Assembly: GCF_004340685.1 (NCBI RefSeq) | Contig: NZ_SLUN01000051.1 | Span: forward strand, 1-33,442 | Source: Hydrogenispora ethanolica | GTDB taxonomy: Bacteria; Bacillota; UBA4882; UBA8346 | DNA: 33,442 bases | Reading direction: 5' to 3' | In this document: positions 8,118-16,738 of the stretch, one piece after another | Layout: each line of letters opens with the position of its first letter | How positions within the stretch are numbered: the first letter of the stretch is position 1 | The notes under the pieces: model-generated | Told to the model about the DNA's origin: nothing | Databases searched by the model: none | Seen by the model: only the letters and a program-made list of their open reading frames with translations | Program-made: the position numbers and the translations under genes

Positions 8118-8411
8118 TTGGGTTACAGCCGAAAAACAGCACCTTTTGCTTTGATCACAACATGCCTATTAGGCCGGGCTTACCATCGTCGGCATACATT
8201 TACCGCGCCCGATCTGGAATATGCGATCAATCGTCTGCTGCACAATGCCGAAGATTTCGAATTTGCTGTATGGTATCGGCATTTATCGCTCACGAAATCG
8301 GAAGCAGTGGCGACGCTTTCCCAGCAATATCCGGAAAGGATTATGCAATTTGAGGAAATTGAACAAAACAGGCATTGGCGATGGCCAATGCCTTTACTAA
8401 AGGTATTATGA
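8118..8411 (+). pseudogene. Possible gene remnant, 97 codons, unknown family
   Basis: The frame has protein-like composition (FTAPDLEYAINRLL, EDFEFAVWYRHLSLTKSEAV) but no credible start. The TTG at 8118 lacks a ribosome binding site, and the frame simply runs in from the 21-bp repeat tract upstream. The last ten codons are made by a hairpin (8371-8392), suggesting that an earlier stop codon has been lost or that the end is out of frame. I do not recognise a family. It is either the 3' remnant of a larger gene or chance coding. Confidence 0.3.
8371..8392. terminator. Hairpin, possible weak terminator
   Basis: GGCATTGGC (8371-8379) pairs perfectly with GCCAATGCC (8384-8392) around a 4-base loop. 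Only TTT follows on the plus strand, so termination would be weak. Confidence 0.4.
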
Positions 8412-8497
8412 ATCAGCTCCCGGCGCTGTTCTAAATCGGGCGGGGCTGCGTATCTTCAACCTGTGCCGTAAAAACCGGTTTTGGTCTTAACCCAATC

Positions 8498-8959
8498 TCA
8501 ATTCCAGGCCCGGTTTTTACTCTCGTTTTTCCTGAAAAACCAGGCAGTAAAGCCCCACCAGGCTAAAAATATGAAAGGGCCCACCAACCGGAGAAATGTG
8601 AGATTGAATGCTTCCGATATGCCCAAGTTCCTTATGACGTCGCCGAATCCGACGCTTATCCCGGAGAATGCCAAAATATAGCCATAGCGAAACCATTTTC
8701 GGACCGGTAAAAATACGGATCGAATATCGCGATGATAGAGAGTTCCGCTTCGCTTTCCAAAACGTTTTGAGAATTGGGCGTAATATGAAGCATAGAGAAG
8801 TCTCTCAGGTGGAACGGCCAACGCTGATTTGCTCTTCACCGCTTTACTTTTGAGTCGCTTTGGTTCAAACACGCCTATTCCCGCTCTCTCCCGCCTCTCC
8901 TGTTGCCCCTCTCCCGAAGGAAATTTCTTGTCGGGATCGAAATGTAATTTTTTGATCAT
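8498..8959 (-). CDS. Hypothetical protein with a hydrophobic C-terminal half
   Basis: A 153-codon frame. The first half is basic and low in hydrophobic residues. The second half (GYILAFSGISVGFGDVI, then LRLVGPFIFLAWWGFTAWFF) could form two membrane segments and ends with a charged tail. The start ATG has no recognisable ribosome binding site. I do not know a family for it. An inverted repeat, GTAAAAACCGG at 8468-8478 with its complement at 8510-8520, straddles its 3' end. It may be a real small membrane protein, a remnant or a chance frame. Confidence 0.35.
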   Translation of the reverse strand: MIKKLHFDPDKKFPSGEGQQERRERAGIGVFEPKRLKSKAVKSKSALAVPPERLLYASYYAQFSKRFGKRSGTLYHRDIRSVFLPVRKWFRYGYILAFSGISVGFGDVIRNLGISEAFNLTFLRLVGPFIFLAWWGFTAWFFRKNESKNRAWN

Positions 8960-9028
8960 ATAAAGCCGCGACGCACCCGTTTATTTTTCTCCTCTGAAAG
9001 AAAAGGAATTTGGCCCGAAGCGCCCACA

Positions 9029-9061
9029 TATCCGACATAACGGTGCATCCAATGTCGGATA
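9029..9061. promoter_or_regulatory. Inverted repeat upstream of the AraC-type gene, candidate operator
   Basis: TATCCGACAT (9029-9038) is perfectly reverse-complemented by ATGTCGGATA (9052-9061) with a 13-base spacer, 49 bases before the regulator's ATG. The place and symmetry suit autoregulation; this is inference. Confidence 0.45.
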
Positions 9062-9109
9062 GGGCCGGCAAATTTCTGCTATGCTATTCATCGAAGGAGG
9101 TGAGCGCTC

Positions 9110-9982
9110 ATGGGATTGTTGGAAGGAATGAATGACGCCCTGCGTTATATCGAAGAAAACCTGGCCGGGGAGATCGACTTCAACGAGGTGGCCCGGCGCG
9201 CTTATTGTTCGGAATATCATTTTACACGAATGTTTTCATTCCTGGCAGGCATTACACTATCGGAGTATATCCGGCGCCGCCGCCTTACCCTCGCTGCATT
9301 CGAGCTTCAATGCAGTGATGTAAAGGTCATCGATGTGGCGGTCCAATATGGGTATAGCTCGCCCGACTCGTTTACCAGAGCTTTTCAAAGCATGCACGGC
9401 ATCACGCCGTCCGAGGCCAGGAAAAACGGCCAGACCCTGAAGGCCTATCCCCGAATGACCTTTCAATTATCCATTCAAGGAGGCGATGAGATGAATTACC
9501 GAATCGTAGAAAAAGAGGCATTCCGCATCGTGGGCATCATGAGGCGGGTCCCCATCATCTTTCGCGGCGTGAATCCGGTGATTGCCGCCATGTGGAAGAA
9601 CCTGACCGGCGACACCATCAATCAACTGAAGAAACTCTCCAATGTCGAACCTGTGGGACTGCTGCAAGCCTCAACCCATTTTTCCGAAGGCCGGATGGAG
9701 GAAAAAGGAGAACTGGATCATTATATCGGCGTGGCGACGACCAACGGGGGTCCGGACAACTTGACCCAGCTGGAAGTCCCCGCCTCGACCTGGGCGGTAT
9801 TCGAGGCCGCCGGGCCATTCCCCGATACGCTCCAAAATGTCTGGGGACGCATCTACTCCGAATGGTTCCCTGCCGCCAATTATGAACTCGCCCCGGGCCC
9901 GGAGATCCTGTGGAATGAGCATCAAGAGGTTACCGCCCCGGATTTCCGGAGTCAGATCTGGATCCCGGTTGTAAAAAAATAA
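9110..9982 (+). CDS. AraC family transcriptional regulator with GyrI-like effector-binding domain
   Basis: The protein has 290 residues. The N-terminal DNA-binding region (about 8-105) holds two helix-turn-helix motifs, [20 protein letters not shown] (first) and [20 protein letters not shown] followed by HGITPSEAR, the AraC signature. A C-terminal domain (about 126-290) starting [15 protein letters not shown] and ending [17 protein letters not shown] is the GyrI-like/SOUL-type small-molecule pocket found in Rob- and BmrR-like regulators. Such proteins sense drugs or metabolites. The ATG follows a strong GAAGGAGGTG. No obvious target gene is adjacent, so it may control distant genes or itself. 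Confidence 0.93.
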   Translation: MGLLEGMNDALRYIEENLAGEIDFNEVARRAYCSEYHFTRMFSFLAGITLSEYIRRRRLTLAAFELQCSDVKVIDVAVQYGYSSPDSFTRAFQSMHGITPSEARKNGQTLKAYPRMTFQLSIQGGDEMNYRIVEKEAFRIVGIMRRVPIIFRGVNPVIAAMWKNLTGDTINQLKKLSNVEPVGLLQASTHFSEGRMEEKGELDHYIGVATTNGGPDNLTQLEVPASTWAVFEAAGPFPDTLQNVWGRIYSEWFPAANYELAPGPEILWNEHQEVTAPDFRSQIWIPVVKK

Positions 9983-9993
9983 TAATGAAACCG

Positions 9994-10033
9994 CAATGGC
10001 CTCAGCTTGCTTCGGCAAGATTCGAGGCCATTG
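9994..10033. other. Two-part hairpin after the AraC-type gene
   Basis: CAATGGCCTC (9994-10003) pairs with GAGGCCATTG (10024-10033). Inside is a second stem, CTTGC-TTCG-GCAAG (10006-10019), with a stable UUCG-type loop. It starts 12 bases after the stop codon but has no T tract, so it could be a 3' stabilising structure or a weak terminator. Confidence 0.5.
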
Positions 10034-10188
10034 GCAGTTAAATTGGCTACTAAAAAGGGTATTGCTATCCCGCCTTGAGGCGCTCAATCCACTCTCCTTT
10101 TCAAGCGTCGGCCACCTTAATTCTCGCTCCGCAACTGCCCCGCGCCTTGGCGATAAAATACGGTTATCAAAAAAAAATGAGGGACAAT

Positions 10189-10214
10189 AAAAAAACCCGT
10201 CCGTAATGGACGGG
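10189..10214 (-). terminator. Rho-independent terminator of the coiled-coil gene
   Basis: CCCGTCC (10196-10202) pairs with GGACGGG (10208-10214) around a 5-base loop. In minus-strand reading seven T residues follow (complement of 10189-10195). It begins 16 bases after the stop codon of the coiled-coil gene. Confidence 0.85.
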
Positions 10215-10229
10215 ATGTTTTACTTTGGT

Positions 10230-10859
10230 TTATTTCACTTGTTTTAAAATGGCTCTCGATTCCGGGTTGAGTTTAATGATTTCCCCTTCAATATTATCAA
10301 GCCGGTTGCTCATCTTCACAAGGGACGGTTTTATAATATCCATATCTTCAATCAGTCCATTGGTTTTCACTTCCAATGAATCGACCTTTGTTTCCAAAGA
10401 ATTGACCTTTGTTTCTAACGAATCGACTTTGGTTTCCAACGAATCAACCTTGGTCTCTAAGGAACCGACCTTGGCTTCCAATGAATCGACTTTGACTTCT
10501 AACGAACCGACCTTTATTTCCAATGAGTCGACTTTGGTTTCCAACGAATCAACCTTGGTCTCTAAGGAACCGACTTTGGCTTCCAATGAATCGACTTTGG
10601 TTTCTAATGAGTCGACTTTGGTTTCTAATGAATCGACTTTGACTTCCAATGAATCGACCTTGGCCTCTAATGAGGTAAGCCGGTTATCCATGCTTTTGAG
10701 GGTAGGCTTGACAATGTCCATATCCTCAATCAAGCCATCTACCTTCTGTTTAATCTCTTGCACTTCATGGCGAAGCGCATCTTGACCCTCGCCAAATAGC
10801 CGAAATTTTGATAATAAGTCTTCGAGTAGTACCGCTACTTTATGGTCATCCACGGACAT
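10230..10859 (-). CDS. Coiled-coil protein built of 15 tandem heptads
   Basis: The start is the ATG at 10857-10859 after GAAGGGGGC; a TTG at 10871 would lie upstream of that element. The 209-residue product has a short N-terminal region, the segment GLIEDMDIVKPTLKSMDNRL, then 15 uninterrupted heptads of the form SLETKVD, and then a near copy of the earlier segment, GLIEDMDIIKPSLVKMSNRL. Leu and Val occupy the a/d positions, so a long parallel coiled coil is expected. There is no signal peptide or membrane segment. The heptads are encoded by a 21-bp tandem repeat (about 10360-10680). A terminator follows. The function is unknown; similar heptad proteins act as spacers or oligomerisation rods. 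Confidence 0.8.
   Translation of the reverse strand: MSVDDHKVAVLLEDLLSKFRLFGEGQDALRHEVQEIKQKVDGLIEDMDIVKPTLKSMDNRLTSLEAKVDSLEVKVDSLETKVDSLETKVDSLEAKVGSLETKVDSLETKVDSLEIKVGSLEVKVDSLEAKVGSLETKVDSLETKVDSLETKVNSLETKVDSLEVKTNGLIEDMDIIKPSLVKMSNRLDNIEGEIIKLNPESRAILKQVK
10360..10680. repeat. Coding 21-bp tandem repeat with a 105-bp higher-order duplication
   Basis: Fifteen 21-bp units encode the heptads. A 71-base block at 10424-10494 recurs at 10529-10599 with one mismatch, an offset of exactly five units. This is evidence for recent unequal exchange or slippage. Confidence 0.85.
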
Positions 10860-10989
10860 TGCCCCCTTCAATTCAAAATTCTATTTTCCACATTCAGGTT
10901 CCAATTTCCTCTTCAGTTTAAAATTTCTTTTCCAGAAAGAAGGGTTGGAAAAATGAACCGCGAGGTGTTTCCATCCAACGCTCTACCCA

Positions 10990-11037
10990 GTTAGTGGAAA
11001 GAACTGCTTCAATTATCGAAGCAGTTCTTTCACTAAC
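10990..11037. other. Long near-perfect hairpin between the coiled-coil and chemotaxis genes
   Basis: Bases 10990-11010 pair with 11018-11037: 14 uninterrupted pairs around a 7-base loop, one bulged G, then six more pairs. No T tract follows on either strand. The small antisense frame across this stretch has no ribosome binding site. Confidence 0.6.
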
Positions 11038-11150
11038 CATGCATCCGCAGATCAGCGGGGAAACTTCGCGGGTTCCGGCATAGTCCGGATCGCCAGAAAC
11101 CATCATTCTCCTTAACGGCGGAAGGGCTCAATTCCGTAAAAAAGGCTTGC

Positions 11151-12845
11151 CTATGATTGGGCTTTGATCTCGAAGACCGTCACCGACTGTTTCAGGTTGT
11201 CGGCGATGGCCGCCAGATTCTCCGCCAGGGCGCTGACCTGTTGCACCGAGGCGCTCTGTTCTTCGGAGGTGGCCGAGACCTCCTCGGTATTGGCCATGCT
11301 CTCCTCGCTGATCGCCGCGATCGTGTTAATGGCCTGGATCACCCGGTCGTTGCTGGCCGTCATCGTCCGGGCCGATTCCGCCACCCCGTCGATCTGCTCC
11401 AAATTCTGGGTCAGGGCCTTGAAGATCCCTTTGAATTGGGTGGTGGCCTGGCCGGTCAGCTCGCGGCCCTTCTCGACTTTGCCCAGCTCTTCATGGATGG
11501 CAGCCACAGCGCTCTGAGTCCGTTCGCGCATCTCCACCGCGAGTTTGGCGATCTGGCCGGCGGCGCGTTTCGATTGTTCCGAGAGTTTGCCGGTCTCCTG
11601 GGCGACCACTTCAAAACCCTTGCCGTACTCGCCGGCGCGGGCCGCCTCAATGGCAGCGTTCAAAGCCAGCAGCGTGGTTTGTTCGGCGATTCCCGCGATC
11701 ACCGCGGTAATCTCGCCAATCTCCTCCGACTTATGGTGCAGTTCATCGATGACCCCGGTCACTCCCTTGGCGGAGTGATAAATCTCCTCGATCTGTTCGG
11801 TGATCTCCTTGGTGAAATGCTGGCCGGTCTTGGCCGATTGGGCCACGGTCTGCGAAGCCGCGGCGATATGGGCGGTATCATCGGTAACCTTCCGCACCAG
11901 TTCCGACAGGTGCTCGATGGTGACGACCGCTTGGTTGGTATGATTGGCCTGCTCAGTGGCACCCACCGCCAATTCTTCCATGGCCGTAGCTACTTGTCCG
12001 GCGGAGCGGCCGGTCTCGGAAGCGGCGCTTTTCAGCTCCTGGCTGGCGAGGAAGAGGGCTTGGGCCTGGTCATTAATGCCCCGGACCAACTCCCGCAAGC
12101 CGGCGATGGCTTGATTCAACCCCTGAGCCATGCCGCTGATTTCAGCGCAGCCCCTCACCGGAACATCCCGGGTCAGATCGCCCACCGCCAGCGCTTGAGT
12201 GGCCGCGTGCATCGCCTGCAACGGCCGGGAGATCGAGGCCGCCACCATCAGGCCGAGCAACAGCGAGACCAGGAGGCTGACGCCGAGGATGGCTACGGTG
12301 ATGAACTTGGCGCTGGTGGAGTAGGAAGCGGTGTTGGCGATGGTGCCGATGGCCGAATTGCGGATGGTGTTGGATAAGGTATTCAACTCTCCGTCCAGGT
12401 AGTTTAAGTTCAGGTCCAGCCGCTGATAGTTTTCAAGGGTAACGGGTTCGGCGAGGATGATCTTGGTCTCCTCCAGCCGTTTGAGGAATGATTGGACCGT
12501 TGCCTCCTGTTCGGCCTGGAGATAGCCGATCTTGGCGGCCATCTGATCGGCCACGGTGGGAGACACCGAAAACAGGGCCGAATTCGACAAGCCCCCCAGA
12601 TAATTGCTCCGGATCTGCTGCAGATCCACTTTGACGGCAGATATATTATACAGATCCCGGGTACTATTATCAAAGACCCGGCTGGATTGGTTGTACAGGG
12701 TGTCGATGATGGTGATGCCCAAGTAGCCTTGGACCAGCAGGAACGCGGTCATGACTCCGATAATCATGAGGATCAGCGGTAAGATCTTCCGCTTGCCGAG
12801 AAACCCCTGGCCGATCTGAAACAGCTTGGCAAATGGATTGTTCAT
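11151..12845 (-). CDS. Methyl-accepting chemotaxis protein
   Basis: A 564-residue receptor. TM1 is at about 21-40, an external helical sensor at 41-180, TM2 at 181-203 ([20 protein letters not shown]), HAMP at about 204-256 ([16 protein letters not shown]) and a long signalling coiled coil to the end. The tip reads [39 protein letters not shown], the MCP hairpin signature. It has T in place of the usual N in QTNLLALNAA and lacks the common EVRKLAE form. It passes ligand signals to CheA/CheW. No che genes are nearby, so it is an orphan receptor using a distant array. The ATG follows GGGAGGT and a near-consensus promoter lies upstream. Confidence 0.95.
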   Translation of the reverse strand: MNNPFAKLFQIGQGFLGKRKILPLILMIIGVMTAFLLVQGYLGITIIDTLYNQSSRVFDNSTRDLYNISAVKVDLQQIRSNYLGGLSNSALFSVSPTVADQMAAKIGYLQAEQEATVQSFLKRLEETKIILAEPVTLENYQRLDLNLNYLDGELNTLSNTIRNSAIGTIANTASYSTSAKFITVAILGVSLLVSLLLGLMVAASISRPLQAMHAATQALAVGDLTRDVPVRGCAEISGMAQGLNQAIAGLRELVRGINDQAQALFLASQELKSAASETGRSAGQVATAMEELAVGATEQANHTNQAVVTIEHLSELVRKVTDDTAHIAAASQTVAQSAKTGQHFTKEITEQIEEIYHSAKGVTGVIDELHHKSEEIGEITAVIAGIAEQTTLLALNAAIEAARAGEYGKGFEVVAQETGKLSEQSKRAAGQIAKLAVEMRERTQSAVAAIHEELGKVEKGRELTGQATTQFKGIFKALTQNLEQIDGVAESARTMTASNDRVIQAINTIAAISEESMANTEEVSATSEEQSASVQQVSALAENLAAIADNLKQSVTVFEIKAQS

Positions 12846-12907
12846 GGCGAGACCTCCCTGTCGGGGAATGGTTGGTTTTCTTTGAAAATTCCTTGTTAAT
12901 TTTTAAC

Positions 12908-12936
12908 ATTGTATTACCAGGTCCCAAGGTTGTCAA
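12908..12936 (-). promoter_or_regulatory. Near-consensus promoter of the chemotaxis gene
   Basis: On the minus strand a perfect TTGACA (12931-12936) and TACAAT (12908-12913) are separated by 17 bases, about 65 bases upstream of the ATG. It looks sigma-A-like and not like a flagellar sigma-D promoter. Confidence 0.8.
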
Positions 12937-13059
12937 TGATCTCCCTGAAAATTTAAAAAAACCCTAAGAAATGGGAGATGGCTTGACGCGACGCCGCCGG
13001 AGGCATATCCTTCCCGAAGCGGTAGCAATGCTTTCAGGCAGCGGCCCGCCCGGCGATCA

Positions 13060-13089
13060 ACAATGCCGGGAGGATTTTCCCGGCATTGT
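13060..13089 (-). terminator. Hairpin after uppP, probable terminator
   Basis: ACAATGCCGGGA (13060-13071) pairs perfectly with TCCCGGCATTGT (13078-13089), giving a 12-bp stem and 6-base loop. It lies 34 bases after the uppP stop. Only a short TTG follows on the minus strand, so termination strength is uncertain. Confidence 0.5.
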
Positions 13090-13122
13090 CCCGTTCGGAT
13101 GCAACTCCTTCCGTTCCGGCTG

Positions 13123-13917
13123 TCAATGGCGGATCAGCCAGAGGGCCATCACGCCGAGTCCCACCGCCAGCCGGTACCAGACGAAGGGCAGAAAACTGCT
13201 CCGCCGCAGCCAGCGCAGGAGCAGTCCGATCACCAGGAATCCGACCAGCGCCGAGGTGGCGACCCCGACTCCGAACGGCAAGGTAAAGGCGTCCGGTCCC
13301 AGTTTGCGCAGATTGAACAGGCCGGCCCCGACGACAATCGGGGTAGACAAGAGAAAGGAGAAACGGGCGCTCTCCTCCCGGTCCAGCCCCACCAGCAAAC
13401 CGGTGGTCATCGTAATACCGGAGCGCGACACGCCGGGCAGGATGGCAAGGCCTTGCGAGAGCCCGATCAGCAGGCTTTGCCACAGGTTCAGATTCTCACT
13501 CTGGCCCCGTTTGACGCCCAAGCGGTCCGCCAGGTATAATCCCACGCCCATCACGATCATCAGGCATCCGATCAGCGCCGGATCACGGAAGACCGTCTCG
13601 GCCTGTTTCTCAAAGATGAAACCGATCAATGCGCCGGGGACCGAGGCAACCACCAGAAACCAGAACATCCGGCCTTCCCGGGTTCGCAATCCTTCGCTAA
13701 AACCGTGCCGGAACAGGATTAACCACTCTTTCCAGAAAAAAGCGACCACCGCCAGCAAGGTGCCGAGATGAAGAGCGATATCAAAGGATAAACCGGGGTC
13801 GGGCCAATGCAAAATCCAGGGAAGCAACACCAGATGGGCGGAACTGGAGATCGGCAGGAATTCACCCAATCCCTGCGCCAAGCCGAGAATAAAAGCTTGA
13901 AAAACCGTCATGACCAC
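13123..13917 (-). CDS. uppP: Undecaprenyl-diphosphatase UppP/BacA
   Basis: A very hydrophobic 264-residue protein of normal UppP length. It has the two family signatures: GEFLPISSSAH (about 18-28) with the catalytic Glu and Ser/His cluster, and ILPGVSRSGITMTTGL (about 159-174) with the essential Arg. It removes a phosphate from undecaprenyl diphosphate on the outer face of the inner membrane, regenerating the lipid carrier for peptidoglycan and surface polymers; extra copies give bacitracin resistance. The frame can begin at GTG 13917 or at ATG 13911; GGACGG lies before the latter. A DedA/TVP38-like gene is 70 bp upstream on the same strand, suggesting one transcript. Confidence 0.96.
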   Translation of the reverse strand: MVMTVFQAFILGLAQGLGEFLPISSSAHLVLLPWILHWPDPGLSFDIALHLGTLLAVVAFFWKEWLILFRHGFSEGLRTREGRMFWFLVVASVPGALIGFIFEKQAETVFRDPALIGCLMIVMGVGLYLADRLGVKRGQSENLNLWQSLLIGLSQGLAILPGVSRSGITMTTGLLVGLDREESARFSFLLSTPIVVGAGLFNLRKLGPDAFTLPFGVGVATSALVGFLVIGLLLRWLRRSSFLPFVWYRLAVGLGVMALWLIRH

Positions 13918-13987
13918 CCGTCCATTCCGTGCGAAGCACGTATTTTAGCTATCGGAGCATGACCCAATCAGCGGTCGAGCCATTTTT

Positions 13988-14743
13988 TCAGCGGCCCTCT
14001 TCCGGCTGAGTCTGTTTCAACTCCAGCTCATCGGAGTTGCGCGGCTCTTTGGCATGAAAATGCCGGTGCAGCCATTGGATAATGCTGTCTTTCTTCAGAA
14101 ACCCCACCAGGAATAAGAGGCAGGCGATGACGGAAACGATGATCACCGGCAAATACCGCTGCTGTTGAATATGGGATCCGACGAATGATGAAGCCAAAAT
14201 TCCCGGGAAACGGGCCAAGGTGACGGTCAGGAAAAACTTGCTCGGCTTGATGGGGGTGATCCCCGCCAGGTAGGTGAGGATGTCCTTGGGGATGCCGGGG
14301 ATCAGGAAAAGCAGGAACATCGTCAGTTCCGCCTTGGGTTTGTTCATTAAGAACTCAAACTTGGCCAATTCTTGCTGCGGTAAAAGGATTCGCAGCAGCC
14401 TGTAGCCCAACAGCCGGGCGATATAGAACGCCGCCACCGTGCCGCAGAGAATGCCCAACGTCGAGTAGACCGTGCCGAGAAAAGTCCCGTACACATACCC
14501 GCCGGCAATCTGAATCAGCTCTCCCGGAATGGTCGCCACCACAACTTGTACAATCTGGAAAAAGATAAAGACCAAAACGCTAATGGGACCGTACGCAGTG
14601 AGCAATTCCCGGAATTGCCGCGGTTTGCGGAAGAGTGCGGTGAACTCCGCTCCATAACGGATCGTAAGGTAGATGATGAGTATGGCAAAGACAGTAAGTA
14701 GAACGCTATTGAGGAAAATAAGGATTTTCTGTTGTCGCTCCAT
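13988..14743 (-). CDS. TVP38/TMEM64 (VTT/DedA-like) membrane protein
   Basis: The 251-residue protein starts with one membrane segment (about 10-30). The central VTT domain includes ATIPGELIQIAGGYVYG and LGTVYSTLGILCGTVAAFYIARLLGYR, whose GGYVYG/GxxxG pattern is typical. The segment LLFLIPGIPKDILTYLAGITPI is the re-entrant/amphipathic part that marks the family. It ends with a membrane segment and a charged cytoplasmic tail. Relatives in the DedA branch translocate undecaprenyl phosphate or other lipids. The ATG follows GGGGAGG. The gene precedes uppP in the same orientation, a context that fits lipid-carrier recycling. TVP38 members themselves are poorly characterised. Confidence 0.9.
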   Translation of the reverse strand: MERQQKILIFLNSVLLTVFAILIIYLTIRYGAEFTALFRKPRQFRELLTAYGPISVLVFIFFQIVQVVVATIPGELIQIAGGYVYGTFLGTVYSTLGILCGTVAAFYIARLLGYRLLRILLPQQELAKFEFLMNKPKAELTMFLLFLIPGIPKDILTYLAGITPIKPSKFFLTVTLARFPGILASSFVGSHIQQQRYLPVIIVSVIACLLFLVGFLKKDSIIQWLHRHFHAKEPRNSDELELKQTQPEEGR

Positions 14744-15138
14744 GGAACCTCCCCGCTTCTTGATGGGTTTTTCAAAAACTATCTTTCTATCTATCGCTGG
14801 GTCGAACGAAGATCTCTCAAGGCCAGAACAGGAGAGGAACCCGAATCCACTTCATTTCCGGTTGCCTGTCCGCAAGGCTCCGCTGTTGCCCGGCTTCCGG
14901 AAAGGAAAGCCCACGGGGATCTTCATCCAGCGTATTTATATTACCATATATAACGACCCTGGAGCGAAAAGATTTCGATAAATCTCAGCTTGGCTGACCG
15001 GATTTGGGAACCCGGGAGCGGCTTGATTCATAGGATAGTGAGGCAATGTCCCGAAACCATCACCGCGTTGGCATTCAGCATTTGCTTTGGAGGCGCCGTA
15101 ATGGCCGGGACCTTCGGCGACGATCGAGGCGCATACGG
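14744..15138. other. Divergent intergenic region, no clear signal
   Basis: Nearly 400 bases separate the divergent VTT and pentapeptide genes. I see no gene, no strong promoter match and no riboswitch consensus that I can defend. Several short GC-rich self-complementary stretches occur around 14870-14910. Confidence 0.4.
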
Positions 15139-16725
15139 ATGGCAGAACCAATCCTGCTGGAGTTAGTCAGACAAGGAGCCGCGGCTTGGAATCAATGGCG
15201 GAAGACCCAAACCAGCGACACCATCTTCGATCTGCGCGAAGCCGATCTCAGCCGGCTCGATCTCAGTTCCGCCGATTTGAGCAAAGCCAACCTGTTCCGG
15301 GCCAACTTATGCGGAGCCATTCTGCAAGAGACCAATCTGACCGGCGCCAACCTCGCCGAAGCCAATCTGGAGAAAGCTTGTCTCCCCGAAGCCAATCTGC
15401 AAGAAGCGGACCTGAGCTCTGCCCGGCTCTATGGGTCCTGCCTGCATAAAGCCGTTCTTTCCCGGGCCATCCTGCGCCAGACCGATCTGAGCGAAGCAGC
15501 GCTGCAGGAGGCCCAATTTCAAGGTGCGCACCTGGAAAAGTCGCGACTCGTCAAGGCCAACCTGGCCGGAGCGATTCTCGATGCCGCTTGTCTGCAAGAG
15601 TCGGACCTGAGCGAGGCTTTCCTGCGGGATAGCCAGTTACCCCAGGCGCATCTGGAAAAAGCCAACCTGAGCCGGGCGGATCTAGTCGGCGCCAATCTGG
15701 AGCACGCCTATCTGCAAGGAGCGGTTCTGAACCACAGTGATCTGCGTAACGCCACGTTTTCCTATGCCCGGTTGAATAATGCCGACCTCCGCAACGCCAA
15801 CCTGCGCAATGCGCGACTGTCCCACGCCGTTCTGGAAGGAGCGGATCTGAGCCACGCTCTGCTTAACGGCGCCGATCTGGATGATGCCTCCCTGCAAAAA
15901 GCGATATTACGCGGGGCCGATCTGCAAGCAGCCACCCTCATCCGGGCTCATTTGAACGATACCGATTTTACCGACGCCAATGTCGGCGGAGCGAAAATGC
16001 AAGGGGCGAAAATCGTCAATTGCCGTTTTACCGGGGTCAACTTGTCGGCCGCGATCTTTGGCAACCTGGAGTCGGCCGGTCCGCCGCTCCATCAAAACCC
16101 GGCTTTCATCGAGCTGCGCCTCAAAATTACGTTCTACTCCCCCGCTTGCTTTGCCAGCGGGTATCGCTCGAAGATCAAGGTATTCCTGGTCCCTGAGCCG
16201 ATCAATCAGGTCGGCTGTAATCCCGTGGCCCTCCGGACGGCCTTGGCAAAACTCCTTAAAGAGCCAAAACAGATCGGCCTGCGTTTGAGCAATTCGGCCC
16301 TGGGAGTTTCGGTGCTGCGGGAATTCCCGCTCCGCCAGCGGGGCTACAGGAAAGTCTTGTCCCTGAAACCGGCCTTAGCCTGCCCGCCAGGCAGCTATGA
16401 CCTTTCCTTAGCCATTATCGACCTTCAGCAGTGCCTTCCTTTGGAGAACAAGGTTATCTCCGTTAAAGTCAAAGGCTCACTGGCCGGCAGGCTTTCCCGC
16501 CCCCATTTTCTCCAGTGGCTTGGCCTGCTCTGCAGCGCCGGAATGCTCTTAGCAGGGCGATTCTTGGCTGTTTCAGGATTCTCCCGATCGGTGTACGGTT
16601 ATTCCATCATCTTGGCGCTCGGCACCGCCTTTCTCCTTTGCTGCCGCCGTTTTTTCCGGCTCTATCGCAAGCGTAGCGGGCCAATCCTTTTTAAATGCAC
16701 CGTGAAATATCCCAATATAGGATGA
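15139..16725 (+). CDS. Pentapeptide-repeat protein with beta-rich domain and C-terminal membrane anchor
   Basis: I choose the ATG at 15139, preceded by GAGG, because the 31 upstream codons of the longer frame are Arg-rich and unlike the rest. The 528-residue product begins with a short helical cap (1-29). About 55 consecutive pentapeptides of the A(D/N)LXX type fill residues 30-308, predicting a very long right-handed quadrilateral beta helix. Residues 322-446 look like a beta-sandwich (IELRLKITFYSP, YRSKIKVFLVPEP, YDLSLAIIDL). Two hydrophobic segments (about 459-476 and 486-503) and a basic tail follow. There is no N-terminal signal peptide, so the helix should face the cytoplasm with the C-terminus anchored. 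I recognise no named family for the second domain. Confidence 0.88.
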   Translation: MAEPILLELVRQGAAAWNQWRKTQTSDTIFDLREADLSRLDLSSADLSKANLFRANLCGAILQETNLTGANLAEANLEKACLPEANLQEADLSSARLYGSCLHKAVLSRAILRQTDLSEAALQEAQFQGAHLEKSRLVKANLAGAILDAACLQESDLSEAFLRDSQLPQAHLEKANLSRADLVGANLEHAYLQGAVLNHSDLRNATFSYARLNNADLRNANLRNARLSHAVLEGADLSHALLNGADLDDASLQKAILRGADLQAATLIRAHLNDTDFTDANVGGAKMQGAKIVNCRFTGVNLSAAIFGNLESAGPPLHQNPAFIELRLKITFYSPACFASGYRSKIKVFLVPEPINQVGCNPVALRTALAKLLKEPKQIGLRLSNSALGVSVLREFPLRQRGYRKVLSLKPALACPPGSYDLSLAIIDLQQCLPLENKVISVKVKGSLAGRLSRPHFLQWLGLLCSAGMLLAGRFLAVSGFSRSVYGYSIILALGTAFLLCCRRFFRLYRKRSGPILFKCTVKYPNIG

Positions 16726-16738
16726 ACTCATTCCGCCG

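Noticed and set aside
10918..11106. 62-codon minus-strand frame
   Set aside because: It spans the long hairpin, has no ribosome binding site, and its sequence is unlike a protein.
11157..12377. Long plus-strand open frame of 406 codons opposite the chemotaxis gene
   Set aside because: It is a GC-driven shadow of the minus-strand gene: Gly/His/Arg-rich, without domain features, while the opposite strand has a perfect MCP signature and ribosome binding site.
14744..15138. Riboswitch in the leader of the VTT gene
   Set aside because: Some short purine-rich and GC-rich stems are present, but no consensus core of a known class could be traced.
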